The notes: generated from the sequence alone by a model not told the origin. A DNA stretch of 64,000 bases from Natronobacterium gregoryi SP2 (GCF_000230715.2 NC_019792.1:558001-622000), one strand, 5' to 3'. Shown: positions 43,603 through 54,634, numbered from the stretch's first letter. Translations and numbers: made by a program.

Positions 43603-43723
43603 TTCTGCGAAGACTGTCGTCGGGCCACTACCTTACTTTTTCGCAACCGGCCGGTATTCACGGGGGTGGGGGTGGCACCGATCTGTTACGGCTCGAGTCG
43701 CACGTTCCGACACAAAAACGCTC

Positions 43724-45656
<1,933 letters not shown>

Positions 45657-45813
45657 CGTCACGGTGGGACCACCCCAGTCGATTGCATACGCCGTTGTGT
45701 GACGACCATTATGAAAAGGATTCCGTAACCGCATAGGAATTACTAACTGTCGTATTGGCAGATACTATTCGGTACGAAAGCTATATATGAGGGTGTTTTG
45801 ATAGTGGTTAGGT

Positions 45814-47178
45814 ATGGCACAACGTGAGTCATGGGCAACGAGAACAGGGTTCATACTGGCTGCCGTCGGCAGCGCAGTCGGACTGGGGAATATCTGGCGC
45901 TTCCCGTTCGCAACGGCCGATGGAGGCGGTGCAGCGTTTCTGGTCATGTATCTGGCGTTCATCGCACTCATCGGTTTCCCGGCGATCCTGGCAGAGTTCG
46001 TTATCGGCCGAAAAGCCGAGCGGAATCCGGTTGGTGCACTGGTCGCGTACGGAGGTAACGCCTGGAAGTACGTCGGTGGCATCTTCGTCCTCATCGGCGT
46101 CGTGCTCCTGTCGTACTACAGTGTCATCGCCGGCTGGTTCATCCGCTACTTCCTCGAAGGATTCCGCGGAAGCTACGCGTCCCACCTCACCAGCTACAAC
46201 GGTGACGCCCAGGCCATGTTCTTCGACATCTCGTTCGGGATGGAGTCGGTGATACTCCACACGGTCTTCATGGCGTTGACCATCGGAATCGTCGCGCTCG
46301 GCATCCGGCAGGGGATCGAACTCGCCGTGAAGGTCATGGTGCCAGCTCTCATCGTCCTCCTCGTGGGCCTTGCAGTCTGGGCGTTCACACTCGAGGGTGC
46401 AGGCGCTGGCTACTCGTACTACCTTTCCCCGGAGGTCGGCGCGATCACCGCCAACTGGACCGAACTGCTTCCGGCCGCTGCTGGACAAGCGTTCTTCACG
46501 CTCTCGCTCGGGATGGGTGTGATGATCACCTACGCCTCGTATCTCAGAGAAGACCGCAACCTGGCTAAAGACGGCGTGACGATCATCGGCTTCGACACCG
46601 GGATCGCGTTCCTCGCCGGACTCGTCGTCTTCCCCGTCTTCTTCGCTGGAGACATCCAGCCCGACGAGGGCGGACCGCTCACGATCTTCGTCGGAATGAC
46701 CGAAGCGTTCGCCAACATCACCGGCGGGCAAATCCTCGGTCTCGTCTTCTTCGGCACCGTGGTCATCGGCGCACTCTCGAGTGCCATCTCGCTGCTCGAG
46801 GTCGTCACGTCCTACGCGATCGACGAGAAAGGCATCGAACGGTGGAAAGCCGCGACCGGCGTAGGCGTGTTGATCTACCTGATCGGGCTGCCAGTGACGT
46901 ACGACATCATCTTCCTCGAGGTGTACGACGGCTTCATCGACGCCGTCCTGCTGGTCTTCGGTGCGCTGATGGTGATGGTCCTCGTCGGCTGGGTCGCGCC
47001 GAAAGCAGCCGTCGACGAACTCGAGAAAGGGATCGGGGACCTCGGAACGACCGCCCAGGCATGGGTGTGGGCGATCCGCGTGCCGATCATCATCGTGCTG
47101 GTCGTCTCGCTGTACCTCGGAATCGTCGAGTACCTCGACGTTCTCGAGGCCTTCTCGGAGTGGCTGAGTGGAAACTGA
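45814..47178 (+). CDS. Sodium-dependent transporter of the NSS/SNF family
   Basis: 454 aa, about 11-12 membrane helices. The first helix has the NSS signature ESWATRTGFILAAVGSAVGLGNIWRFPFATADGGGAAFLVMY, with the Na-site residues of the unwound TM1 region. Later helices include AFFTLSLGMGVMITYASYL and GALSSAISLLEVVTSYAIDE. Family members import amino acids or osmolytes with sodium; the substrate is unknown. TATA-like GCTATATATG (45779-45788) is about 28 nt before the ATG, so leaderless. Divergent from pccB. Confidence 0.9.
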   Translation: MAQRESWATRTGFILAAVGSAVGLGNIWRFPFATADGGGAAFLVMYLAFIALIGFPAILAEFVIGRKAERNPVGALVAYGGNAWKYVGGIFVLIGVVLLSYYSVIAGWFIRYFLEGFRGSYASHLTSYNGDAQAMFFDISFGMESVILHTVFMALTIGIVALGIRQGIELAVKVMVPALIVLLVGLAVWAFTLEGAGAGYSYYLSPEVGAITANWTELLPAAAGQAFFTLSLGMGVMITYASYLREDRNLAKDGVTIIGFDTGIAFLAGLVVFPVFFAGDIQPDEGGPLTIFVGMTEAFANITGGQILGLVFFGTVVIGALSSAISLLEVVTSYAIDEKGIERWKAATGVGVLIYLIGLPVTYDIIFLEVYDGFIDAVLLVFGALMVMVLVGWVAPKAAVDELEKGIGDLGTTAQAWVWAIRVPIIIVLVVSLYLGIVEYLDVLEAFSEWLSGN

Positions 47179-47543
47179 TAGCGTCTTCGCCACTCGCCTT
47201 CGAGATGACGTTTCGGGGTCACTCGGTTCCACAGCGGGGGCTGTAGCGGTCAACGCTGGACTCGTCCGGCCGCTGTAGTCAGTTTTCGTCGATCACGGTC
47301 TGACGACGAGGTGATTAGTAACGGCGACCCCGTGTCGATAGCAAACTCCCCGCGAGTCGAACGGTTCACCCTCGCGGTCGTCCGAACGTGGGGCGACTCT
47401 ACGATCAGGCCGTCGTCACCGGACACGGTCACATGGACGCTGCCGGGTGCGACCTCGTCCCTCGAAACAGCATCCTGTGACGCGTCCGACTCGGCGCCAG
47501 AACAAAACGACAGGTCGGCTTGCCGGGACCGGTGACGAAGCGA
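47179..47543. other. 365-bp gap with a weak minus-strand reading frame
   Basis: On the minus strand about 47250-47432 (possible GTG at 47432) gives VSGDDGLIVESPHV and RTTARVNRSTRGEFAIDTGS, which is protein-like but has no good start, promoter or family. A small direct complementarity CCGCTGTAG/CTGTAGCGG near 47240-47278 is visible. I do not call a gene. Confidence 0.3.
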
Positions 47544-48071
47544 TCACGTCGGCTCTACTTCCGCCGTGTCTTCGCTTTCATCGTCTGTCCCCTCCATCTC
47601 GAGCAACCGCTCGTAGGATTCGGGATCTTCCCCGGGGTCGAGTTTCTTTCCCTCGATAGAAGCGACGTTCTTGACCGTTCGCGGACCGAGGACGTCTGGT
47701 GCGACGAACCGCGACGTATACCCTGCTGCCTCCGGTAGCGGCTGTCCGTTCCGTCCGAACGCGAGCAGTGCGTCGAACGTATCCTCGATGGCGATACAGC
47801 CGCGTTGGCCGTCTTCCGATTCGACCAGGAAATGGGTCGTTTCGGGCGGGAACGAGGCTGTCGTCGCCGCTTCGGTCTCGAGCAGTTCGAAGAACGGAAC
47901 ACCTTTCCAGCGATCGGTGTAGCGGTCGCCGGTAGAGCAGACGACCTCGATCGTTCGCTCTTCGACGGGGAGTTCGTCGAGCGTTTCGCCGTCTAGCGTT
48001 GCAGACTTCTCTCCGACCAACTGGATGGGAGCGACGAGCGACGGTCGCGAGTCGGCGTCGTGGTGTGTCAT
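47544..48071 (-). CDS. Molybdopterin-binding (sulfite-oxidase-fold) domain protein
   Basis: 175 aa. It begins PIQLVGEKSATLDGETLDELPVEERTIEVVCSTGDRYTDRWKGVPFFELLE, the pattern of the SUOX/YedY-type Moco domain: a conserved Cys then a W-x-G-V segment. The later part FLVESEDGQRGCIAIEDTFDALLAFGRNGQPLPEAAG and RFVAPDVLGPRTVKNVASIE continues the fold. It is much shorter than sulfite oxidase and lacks the dimer domain. No signal peptide, so cytosolic. Whether it binds molybdopterin is not certain. Confidence 0.75.
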   Translation of the reverse strand: MTHHDADSRPSLVAPIQLVGEKSATLDGETLDELPVEERTIEVVCSTGDRYTDRWKGVPFFELLETEAATTASFPPETTHFLVESEDGQRGCIAIEDTFDALLAFGRNGQPLPEAAGYTSRFVAPDVLGPRTVKNVASIEGKKLDPGEDPESYERLLEMEGTDDESEDTAEVEPT

Positions 48072-48179
48072 CGGCCGTCGGTGAACCGTTCGACTCCGGC
48101 AGCCCTAACGCCCCGTTTTGGCTCCCACGCGATGAGAATCTGGCGACACACCTATGATTTATTCCGATCTCTCGAGCGT

Positions 48180-49016
48180 TCAGATCGCGTCGTACGGCCC
48201 GAGTCGCGTTCCGTCGAGCAGGTAGGCCTCACCGTCTGCGAGCGCGCCAGGGAGAAACGGTGCGAGAAACGACTGATCGGAGAGGTTCACCCACGTCCCG
48301 CCGACGAGATCGTTGAACGCCGGCAGCACGACCAGTCGAGGCTGCGAACGGGCGTCGTCTTCGAGCCACAGCGGCACGACGCCATCGCCGTACCGGTCGT
48401 GATCGCGAAACGCTACCGGATCGGCCCGTCCGCGAAGCCACGCTCGCTCGACGCGGCTCCCGCCGACCTCGTCTTCGAGGCGAACGCAGGGGTGTTCGTG
48501 ACCGAGACAGACTACGTCACTCTCGAGTACCTCGCGGGCGGGCCAGGTGTGGCCGTGGCAGACGCCGAGGCCGTCGATAGCGATCCCGTCGCCTGGAACG
48601 ACAGTCACCTCTCCAGGGCCGTCGCCGTGCTCGCTCCCGTCAACCAGCCACGTCTCGATCTCGCCATCGTGGTTACCCTTGACGACCGTCACCGACAGCG
48701 TCGAGGGAAACGACTCGAACAACACCTCGAGTTCGCCCCGTTCGGCACTACCCGGGTCGCCGATCGAGTGCATGAGATCGCCGAGGACGACCAACCGGTC
48801 GGGATTTGTGCGCTCGAGCAACGCGAGCAATCGCTCACGACGGTCCGGGGCGCGACTCGGGACGTCGACGCCGCGTCCGGATCGGAGCCCAGCCTCGTAG
48901 CCGGCGTGATAGTCGGCGACGAGCAGGAGCCGGTCACCACCGGCCGCCGCAGTCGCGGCGGGTTCGCCGGGAACGGGTTCGACTCGAACCGCGCTGTCGC
49001 TCGTGTCGTCGGTCAT
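48180..49016 (-). CDS. rpe: RPA-associated metallophosphoesterase (Rpe)
   Basis: 278 aa calcineurin-like phosphoesterase. Motifs: LLLVADYHAGYEAG (D-x-H), LVVLGDLMHSIGDPG (GD), VVKGNHDGEIE (GNH[D]), VCHGHTWP (H), and CLGHEHPCVRL (GHxH). It resembles the MJ0037/PdeM-type enzymes linked to DNA metabolism. In Haloferax the rpa1 operon is rpa1-rpap1-rpe and this arrangement is seen here, with 9 bp to the upstream gene. The substrate is unknown, perhaps a DNA end or cyclic phosphodiester. Confidence 0.88.
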   Translation of the reverse strand: MTDDTSDSAVRVEPVPGEPAATAAAGGDRLLLVADYHAGYEAGLRSGRGVDVPSRAPDRRERLLALLERTNPDRLVVLGDLMHSIGDPGSAERGELEVLFESFPSTLSVTVVKGNHDGEIETWLVDGSEHGDGPGEVTVVPGDGIAIDGLGVCHGHTWPAREVLESDVVCLGHEHPCVRLEDEVGGSRVERAWLRGRADPVAFRDHDRYGDGVVPLWLEDDARSQPRLVVLPAFNDLVGGTWVNLSDQSFLAPFLPGALADGEAYLLDGTRLGPYDAI

Positions 49017-49025
49017 CGAGACGGC

Positions 49026-50579
49026 TCAGATCGGCTTCAGGGTTTCTTCGTTTGGTTCGTAACACTGCCCACCCATCAGTGCGCCCTGGATTGCATCCTC
49101 GACCTCGCTCTCGTCGACGTCGAGGTCGTCGGCGACGGCGGCGACGAGTTCGCTCCTGTCGGCACCGTCACCGTCGTCGAGTGCTGTCATCGTCTCGACG
49201 ACGTACTCCTCGAGGTCGACGTCTTCGTCGCTCCCGTCGTCGGTCTCTGTGTTCGGTTTCTCGTCTTCGTCTCCGTCTCCGTCTCCGTCTCCGGCAGCCG
49301 ATTCGTCTTCCGGGTCTTCGAGTCCCGACGACGGCGCAGCGCCGATGTCGTCGTCGCCGTCTGTCTCGGCTTCGGCTTCCGGTTCCGACTTCGGAACGTC
49401 GATGTCTGCTTCACCGGGACTCTCGACCTCTGCACCCGTCGAGAACTCGGCACCGAACTCTTGCTCGATCTGCTGGCGTTCCTCGTCGTCCATCTCGTAC
49501 ATCCCAGTGTCCATAGATTCCGCGTCGACGCCGGCAGGTTCGTCGTCGCCGTCTCCGGATTCCGTGTCCAGGTCGTCCACTCGCTCCTCGAGTTCGTCGT
49601 CGCCGTCGTCTGCACTCTCCCCGTCGGCCGTCCCCACCGCCTCGTCGACTGTCTCGAGTTCGGCCGGCTCGTCGCCGTCGTTGCGCTGACTCGAGTCACG
49701 GCTTGCCGCCGTTCCGGCCGCGGAACCGCTTGCGATCGATCCTGTCGTTTCGGTTCCTCCCTGGTCTGGGTCCGTCGTAGCGGCGACCGGTTCGCTCGAC
49801 TGTTCGGCGTCGTCGTCCGCGCCTACCGGCGTGAGTTCGAGGTCACCGAGTGCCGCGAGAGACTGGCAGCTCACGCCGTCGGCACGCGACTCGTCGGGTG
49901 TCACCTCGAGCGGTTCGACCTGGTCGCGCTCGCCGGCAACACCCTCGATGGCCTCTATCGCACGGTCTCGCAGGGCCGCGAGGTAGGTGGCGGTCGTCCC
50001 GTAGTGGTCGCGTGCGAGCGGAATGCCGGCGGCCAGTCCGTTTTCGACGCCGGCCTCGCGGAGCGTCTCGGCGAGTTCGTCGCCGCTTCCTTCTAGCTCC
50101 GCGGCGGCAGCGTAGGTGCCGATCCGGTCGAGCGTCTCTTCTGCCGCGCTGACGACCCAGCGATCCCGGGTGTCGGCGTCGACGGGCGCGATGCTCTCGG
50201 GGCGGATCGAGGTGTAGACCTGGTCTGAGTCGTCGGGCTGGAAGGTCCGTGCCTTGCCAGTGACCGCGACGAACGCCGGCGGCTCGAGGTTCTCGAGGGT
50301 CGCGAGTTCGTCTGGCTGGTACTGGCCGGCGTAGACGACGAACGCGCCCGTGGGGTCGACCACTCGCGCACGAACCATCTCGTCGTTGACAGCCGTCACT
50401 TCGGTGAGCGTCCCGACGACGAACAGACGGTTGAGCCGGCTGCCAGTCGGCGAGATCACGTAGTTTGGCGCGCGTTCCTCGTCGCTCTCGGCGTAGGACA
50501 GCGAGGCATCGTCGTACTCCGTTGCGAACAGCCGGTAGGCGATCTCCCGTTCGGGGATCTCCTCGTCGTTGGCGCTCAT
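49026..50579 (-). CDS. RPA-associated protein (Rpap)
   Basis: 517 aa from ATG 50579, which overlaps the rpa stop (ATGA). The N-terminal part (1-120) is an OB-fold-like domain: EIPEREIAYRLFATEYDDASLSYAESDEERAPNYVISPTG, GTLTEVTAVNDEMVRARVVDPTGAFVVYAGQYQPDE. A helical domain follows, then a very long Asp/Glu/Ser-rich linker (about 260-440), then a small helical C-terminus SELVAAVADDLDVDESEVEDAIQGALMGGQCYEP. It is the partner of the single-strand-binding RPA. The acidic linker is longer than in most described Rpap proteins. Confidence 0.88.
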   Translation of the reverse strand: MSANDEEIPEREIAYRLFATEYDDASLSYAESDEERAPNYVISPTGSRLNRLFVVGTLTEVTAVNDEMVRARVVDPTGAFVVYAGQYQPDELATLENLEPPAFVAVTGKARTFQPDDSDQVYTSIRPESIAPVDADTRDRWVVSAAEETLDRIGTYAAAAELEGSGDELAETLREAGVENGLAAGIPLARDHYGTTATYLAALRDRAIEAIEGVAGERDQVEPLEVTPDESRADGVSCQSLAALGDLELTPVGADDDAEQSSEPVAATTDPDQGGTETTGSIASGSAAGTAASRDSSQRNDGDEPAELETVDEAVGTADGESADDGDDELEERVDDLDTESGDGDDEPAGVDAESMDTGMYEMDDEERQQIEQEFGAEFSTGAEVESPGEADIDVPKSEPEAEAETDGDDDIGAAPSSGLEDPEDESAAGDGDGDGDEDEKPNTETDDGSDEDVDLEEYVVETMTALDDGDGADRSELVAAVADDLDVDESEVEDAIQGALMGGQCYEPNEETLKPI

Positions 50580-51886
50580 GCGTCCACCTCCGTCTTTTCG
50601 CGTTCGGTCGGATCGACGTCGACTGTCTCGAGGAACTCCTGCGCTCGCGCTTCGGGATCGTCGTCGCTCTCCTCGAACGTCTCCGCATCGAGGTTCGCGC
50701 CGTACTCGTCGACCGAGAGGTGGCCGCGGACGCAGTACTCGCGGCCGACGATCCGCTCGCGGATTCGGTCGGCGACGACCTCCTGGTCCATCGCCTCGCG
50801 GGCCTGTTCGAGGGCGTCCTCGAGCGTGCCGCCGTAGACCTGCTCGGTGAGTTCGTCGTCGAGGACGGCAGTCAGCGTCCCGGTGCCGTCGTCGACGATG
50901 GCTTTCACGCGGAGGTCGTCGATCCCATCGACATCGCCGTGGGTCCGGCACTGTCCCTTCTGGATGACGCGATAGCACTCGGGGCAGCGCTGGATGAGTC
51001 CCGAACCGTCGCGGACAGCGATCACGTTGCCGACGACGCAGACGTCGTAGATGCCGCCGGTCCGGACGGCCTCACCGACGTCCATCGTCGACGTATCAGC
51101 ACCGACGTCTATCTCGCGCTCGAGATCAGTCACGGTCGAGAACTCCGAGACGTTGACCTCGGGAACGCCGCGGAACTCCTGGACGTAGGCGTTCTCGATG
51201 CGGACTGTGTTTCTTTCCTCGATCTCCGGAGCGGGCTCCCAGTTCGTAAACGGCAGGCGACCGCTCTCGTCGCCGAAGACGCCACTCAAGATCTCGGTCT
51301 CGCCGTCGCGACCGTCGATGGTCCGACGCTCGCACTCGAGGACGGCGACCTCGATGTCGGCCGCCCGGTCGCCGGTCTGGAGGTCGGCGAGGTCGGCCTT
51401 GCCGCCGATTCCGTAGGGAACCTCGAGCGACTCCTCCTCGACGGAGAGCGAGGTGCTCTCGCCTAGGTTCAGTTCGGGTTCGCCGTCCCACTCGCGGACG
51501 GAGGCGTTGCCCGCGGTGATTGTATCGCCCGGCGAGAGCCCGAAGTCCTCCCAGGACGTGTAGTCGATGACGCCGGTCTCGTCGGCGAGTCGCCCTTCGA
51601 CGATGACGTGGTCGTCGCCCTGATACCGGATCGATCGTTTGCCCGCGGTGAGGACGACGCCGGTCACTGTGACGTTGCCGTCTTCGGGCGCGACGTCGGC
51701 GACGTCTTTGGACGACGGAGCGTCGCCACCGCCGGTGGAGCCGTCGCCGTACTTCCGTCGGAGACTCCGTTTGGCCTCGTCGATCGGAACGCTGTACTCT
51801 ACCAGATTTTGCAGGTCGGACGTGACCTCCTCTTTGTCGACGCCGAGGTCGGAGGCGAGTTCCTCGGCATGATCTTCGAGTTGCAT
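50576..51886 (-). CDS. Replication protein A, large type (Rpa1)
   Basis: 436 aa. A short helical N-terminus (LEDHAEELASDLGVDKEEVTSDLQNLV) precedes three OB folds: around 65-165 (GNVTVTGVVLTAGKRSIRYQGDDHVIVEGRLADETG), 170-270 and 280-400. A zinc finger in the last domain reads QRCPECYRVIQKGQCRTHGDVDG (CxxC-8-C-x-H). It coats single-stranded DNA in replication and repair. Zinc-finger position and operon identify it as the RPA1 type rather than the shorter RPA3. TATA-like CTTTTCAATT is about 28 nt upstream. Confidence 0.93.
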   Translation of the reverse strand: MQLEDHAEELASDLGVDKEEVTSDLQNLVEYSVPIDEAKRSLRRKYGDGSTGGGDAPSSKDVADVAPEDGNVTVTGVVLTAGKRSIRYQGDDHVIVEGRLADETGVIDYTSWEDFGLSPGDTITAGNASVREWDGEPELNLGESTSLSVEEESLEVPYGIGGKADLADLQTGDRAADIEVAVLECERRTIDGRDGETEILSGVFGDESGRLPFTNWEPAPEIEERNTVRIENAYVQEFRGVPEVNVSEFSTVTDLEREIDVGADTSTMDVGEAVRTGGIYDVCVVGNVIAVRDGSGLIQRCPECYRVIQKGQCRTHGDVDGIDDLRVKAIVDDGTGTLTAVLDDELTEQVYGGTLEDALEQAREAMDQEVVADRIRERIVGREYCVRGHLSVDEYGANLDAETFEESDDDPEARAQEFLETVDVDPTEREKTEVDA

Positions 51887-52034
51887 TCGTTTTTCTGTTC
51901 ACGTGGCGAATTGAAAAGCGTTCCCGCAGTTCGTCGTGAGTGAACCGTCAATTGCACGGTCGACAACCGTCACGTACGGACCGCTTTAGCCGAAAACGGT
52001 GTAGGGCACCAGGAACGCGGTGACAGCGACCGCA

Positions 52035-52493
52035 TCACTCGATTTCGATAGCCGTGGGCGGCTCGACGCCACGACGTGCCGGCTCGAGGCCGCGCTGTAA
52101 CGGCGACAGCCACCACAGCGCGTAGATGACGAGAACCGTTCCGCCAGCGACGAGACAGGGCAGCAGCATCGATGGCCTGCGGAGGACGTACTCGCCGAGT
52201 CCCGCGAATCCACTACCGAACAGTAGAATCGGTGTCAACCAGGAGTAGTCGGTCGAAACGAACCGCAAGACGTACTCGCGGAGGTGGATCGCATAGACGT
52301 ATCCGCCGAAGAGACCGAGCGCGGCGACGGTCCACTGGGCAGTTCCCTGTGGCCACCCGAGGTCGAACCGAAACCATGCATACACGACGACGGCAGGGAG
52401 GAAGACGACGAGAGCGACGAGTTCGCCTTCCCGACCGTCGGGACTGGTCCAGTCGCCGTCCTCGCGGAACCACTCGCGGAACTGGAGGGTCAT
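52035..52493 (-). CDS. Haloarchaeal membrane protein of unknown function
   Basis: 152 aa from ATG 52493 (TTG at 52508 possible). Four hydrophobic segments: LVALVVFLPAVVVYAWFRF, GTAQWTVAALGLFGGYVYAI, WLTPILLFGSGFAGLGEYVL, and LLPCLVAGGTVLVIYALWW, with a short charged tail. I do not recognise the family. It is downstream of queC (33 bp between its 5' part and the queC stop), on the same strand, so it may be co-transcribed with the que genes. Confidence 0.6.
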   Translation of the reverse strand: MTLQFREWFREDGDWTSPDGREGELVALVVFLPAVVVYAWFRFDLGWPQGTAQWTVAALGLFGGYVYAIHLREYVLRFVSTDYSWLTPILLFGSGFAGLGEYVLRRPSMLLPCLVAGGTVLVIYALWWLSPLQRGLEPARRGVEPPTAIEIE

Positions 52494-52540
52494 CGGTTCC
52501 GGGTGCAACGTGTTGCCTGTTCAATATTACTACCGATAGC

Positions 52541-53293
52541 TTACACGCCCCCGGTTTCCTCGGCGTAGGTCGGCCGCTCGGCGTACTCGATCGGGTCACG
52601 GACGCCAATCCGCTGAAACGCCTGTAGCCGGAACGCACAGGCGTCACAGGTGCCACAGGCCGGTTCGTTCTCGCGGTAACAGCTCCAGGTGTGTTCGTAG
52701 GGGACCTCGAGTTCCACCCCGCGCTGGGCGATGTCAGTCTTGGACCACTCGACGAACGGTGCCTCGATTGCGATCTCGGTCTCGGGTTTCGTCCCGACGT
52801 CGACGACCCGCTCGAAGGTCTCGAAGAACTCGGGACGACAGTCCGGGTACCCCGAGAAGTCCTCGCTGTGAGCGCCGATGAAGACCGCTTTACAGTCGTT
52901 TGCCTCCGCGTAGGAGACGGCCATCGAGAGCAGGTTGGCGTTTCGGAAGGGAACGTAAGAGGTCGGGATCTCGTCGCTCTCCGGGTCCGCATCCGCGACT
53001 GCCAGTTCGTCGTCGGTGAGACTCGAGGCTCCGATCGCCGCGAGGTGGCCCGTCTCGACCTGCAGGAAGTCGGCGGCACCGACTGCTTTTGCGACGCGGC
53101 GGGCACACTCGAGTTCGCGGTCGGCGGTCTGCTGGCCGTACGTGGTGTGTAGGGCGTAGATCTCGTCGGCGCGGTTGCGGGCCTCGTAGGCGGCGGTGGC
53201 GCTGTCCATCCCGCCCGATAGCAGGACGACGGCGCGGTTTTCGTCGCTCGATTCGGCTTCGTCGGTCGTGACGGCGGTAGTATCGTCGGTCAT
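52541..53293 (-). CDS. queC: 7-cyano-7-deazaguanine (preQ0) synthase QueC
   Basis: 250 aa. P-loop of the N-type ATP pyrophosphatase: AVVLLSGGMDSATAAYEA. Middle motifs YVPFRNANLLSMAVSYAE and GYPDCRPEFFETFERVVD are typical of QueC, and the four zinc Cys lie at the end: WSCYRENEPACGTCDAC. It converts 7-carboxy-7-deazaguanine plus ammonia and ATP into preQ0. In archaea preQ0 is inserted at tRNA position 15 and turned into archaeosine. Third gene of queD-queE-queC. Confidence 0.96.
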   Translation of the reverse strand: MTDDTTAVTTDEAESSDENRAVVLLSGGMDSATAAYEARNRADEIYALHTTYGQQTADRELECARRVAKAVGAADFLQVETGHLAAIGASSLTDDELAVADADPESDEIPTSYVPFRNANLLSMAVSYAEANDCKAVFIGAHSEDFSGYPDCRPEFFETFERVVDVGTKPETEIAIEAPFVEWSKTDIAQRGVELEVPYEHTWSCYRENEPACGTCDACAFRLQAFQRIGVRDPIEYAERPTYAEETGGV

Positions 53294-53305
53294 CGGTAGC
53301 TCGGT

Positions 53306-54142
53306 CTACGTCTCGGGGGCGTCGTTCCAGAGGTCGACGTGCAGCCGCGGCGTGTACCGGAACCCGTACTCTATGGCGAGGTCGGCGACCCGTTCGCGGG
53401 TCTCGGCGAGACCCTCGCGCGTCGCGCCTTCGGGCATCAACAGGACGTCCTCGTCGCGGACGGGAACGTCGGCGACCTCGCGGAGGTCGGCGAGCAACCC
53501 GAGGAGTTCGGACATATCCTCGTTGTCGGTGACGACGAACTTCAACTGGAACTCGTAGTCCTCGATGAAGGTGGCGAGTGCTTCCATGTCGATCCGCTCG
53601 CGGTCGTGTTTCTCGGCCCACTCCCCGTCTCCCGGACTCACGGGTCCCGGGGGTTGCCGTCCATCGGTCCGGGATTCAGTCGGAACCGCGCCCGTCAGGT
53701 TACGATCGGACGTGGGCGTACTACTCGCCAGTTTCGGGCTGATCGAGGCGAGGTCGATCGGCACGTCGCGGTGGATCGTCCCGTTGGTCTCGACGGTGGT
53801 GTGGTACCCACACGCGTCGAGTTCCTCGAGCAGTTCGCCGCTCTCCTCGTGGAGCAGGGGTTCGCCGCCGGTGAGGACGACGTGATCGGCGTCGTGGCTC
53901 TCGACTTCGGCGACGATCTCCTCTATGTCCAGCCACGCGTGAGTCGGCTCCCAGGAGGTGTGATAGGAGTCACAGAACCAGCACCGGAGGTTGCAGCCGC
54001 TCGTCCGCACGAAGACGGAGGGGACACCGGCGAGAGTTCCCTCGCCCTGGAGAGAGTAGAACAGCTCGTTGATCGGGAGCGCGGACCCGTCGCTCGCGTC
54101 GGCCGGCGATTCGCGGTCGACGACCGAGTCGGAGACGGGCAT
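53306..54142 (-). CDS. queE: 7-carboxy-7-deazaguanine synthase QueE (radical SAM)
   Basis: 278 aa. FYSLQGEGTLAGVPSVFVRTSGCNLRCWFCDSYHTSW contains the Cx3Cx2C cluster motif, here C-N-L-R-C-W-F-C (about 49-56). Next come VVLTGGEPLLHEESGELLEEL and VETNGTIHRDVPIDLASISPK. It rearranges 6-carboxytetrahydropterin to 7-carboxy-7-deazaguanine using SAM and magnesium. An insert of about 35 residues, rich in Gly/Pro/Thr (about 140-175), separates the SISPK segment from the C-terminal domain. The ATG overlaps the queD stop by one base. Confidence 0.94.
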   Translation of the reverse strand: MPVSDSVVDRESPADASDGSALPINELFYSLQGEGTLAGVPSVFVRTSGCNLRCWFCDSYHTSWEPTHAWLDIEEIVAEVESHDADHVVLTGGEPLLHEESGELLEELDACGYHTTVETNGTIHRDVPIDLASISPKLASSTPTSDRNLTGAVPTESRTDGRQPPGPVSPGDGEWAEKHDRERIDMEALATFIEDYEFQLKFVVTDNEDMSELLGLLADLREVADVPVRDEDVLLMPEGATREGLAETRERVADLAIEYGFRYTPRLHVDLWNDAPET

Positions 54143-54609
54143 CAGAAACGCCCTCCACAGAGCTCGCTGGTCTCGTCGACGCGAACGGCGATGTCGGTGA
54201 CCATCTCGGGAAGGGCGTCAAAGAGTTTCTTCTCGAGAAGGACACTCATCACCTCGGCCGTTGGCGGCTGCTCGAGGACGACGAGTGCGTCGTCGTCGCC
54301 CGCCGCTTCGAAGGCCTCGATGAGCGGATCGCCGTCCTCCACGAGAAACATGTGATCCCACTCTTGGACGACACCGGTGACGTCTCCTTTGTCGGCGACC
54401 CAGCCCTCCTCGGTGAGTGCACCGTCGATCGTGACGGTGATTTCGTAGTTGTGTCCGTGTGGGCGAGAGCACTTGCCGTCGTGGTGCAAGAGCCGATGGC
54501 CAGCACTGATCCTGATTGGCCGGTCGTGGCCGACCGTGAGGGTTCGGCGTGTACCGACGACGCCGTCGTCCGTCGGTGCCTCCTCGAGAGATCCTGTTCT
54601 TTCGGGCAT
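54142..54609 (-). CDS. queD: 6-carboxytetrahydropterin synthase QueD
   Basis: 155 aa. The zinc-site histidines are in RISAGHRLLHHDGKCSRPHGHNYEI (HGHNY motif), followed by WVADKGDVTGVVQEWDHMFLVEDGDPLI and VLEQPPTAEVMSVLLEKKL, the usual PPTAE Glu. It turns dihydroneopterin triphosphate into 6-carboxytetrahydropterin, the first committed step. About 25 N-terminal residues precede the core, more than in bacteria. ATG 54609 is set by the TATA box 27 nt upstream and by the palindrome operator. Confidence 0.95.
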   Translation of the reverse strand: MPERTGSLEEAPTDDGVVGTRRTLTVGHDRPIRISAGHRLLHHDGKCSRPHGHNYEITVTIDGALTEEGWVADKGDVTGVVQEWDHMFLVEDGDPLIEAFEAAGDDDALVVLEQPPTAEVMSVLLEKKLFDALPEMVTDIAVRVDETSELCGGRF

Positions 54610-54614
54610 ACTGC

Positions 54615-54634
54615 AGTATTCTCGAGAGAATACT
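54615..54634. promoter_or_regulatory. Perfect 20-bp palindrome at the queD promoter
   Basis: AGTATTCTCGAGAGAATACT (54615-54634) is identical to its reverse complement. It lies 6-25 nt upstream of the queD ATG, next to the minus-strand TATA-like TTAAGTATTC (about 54642-54631). It therefore covers the likely start site. Best read as an operator for a dimeric repressor of queDEC. Confidence 0.6.

Noticed and set aside
47250-47470. Small minus-strand gene
   Set aside because: Frame lacks a good start and promoter, and I recognise no family.
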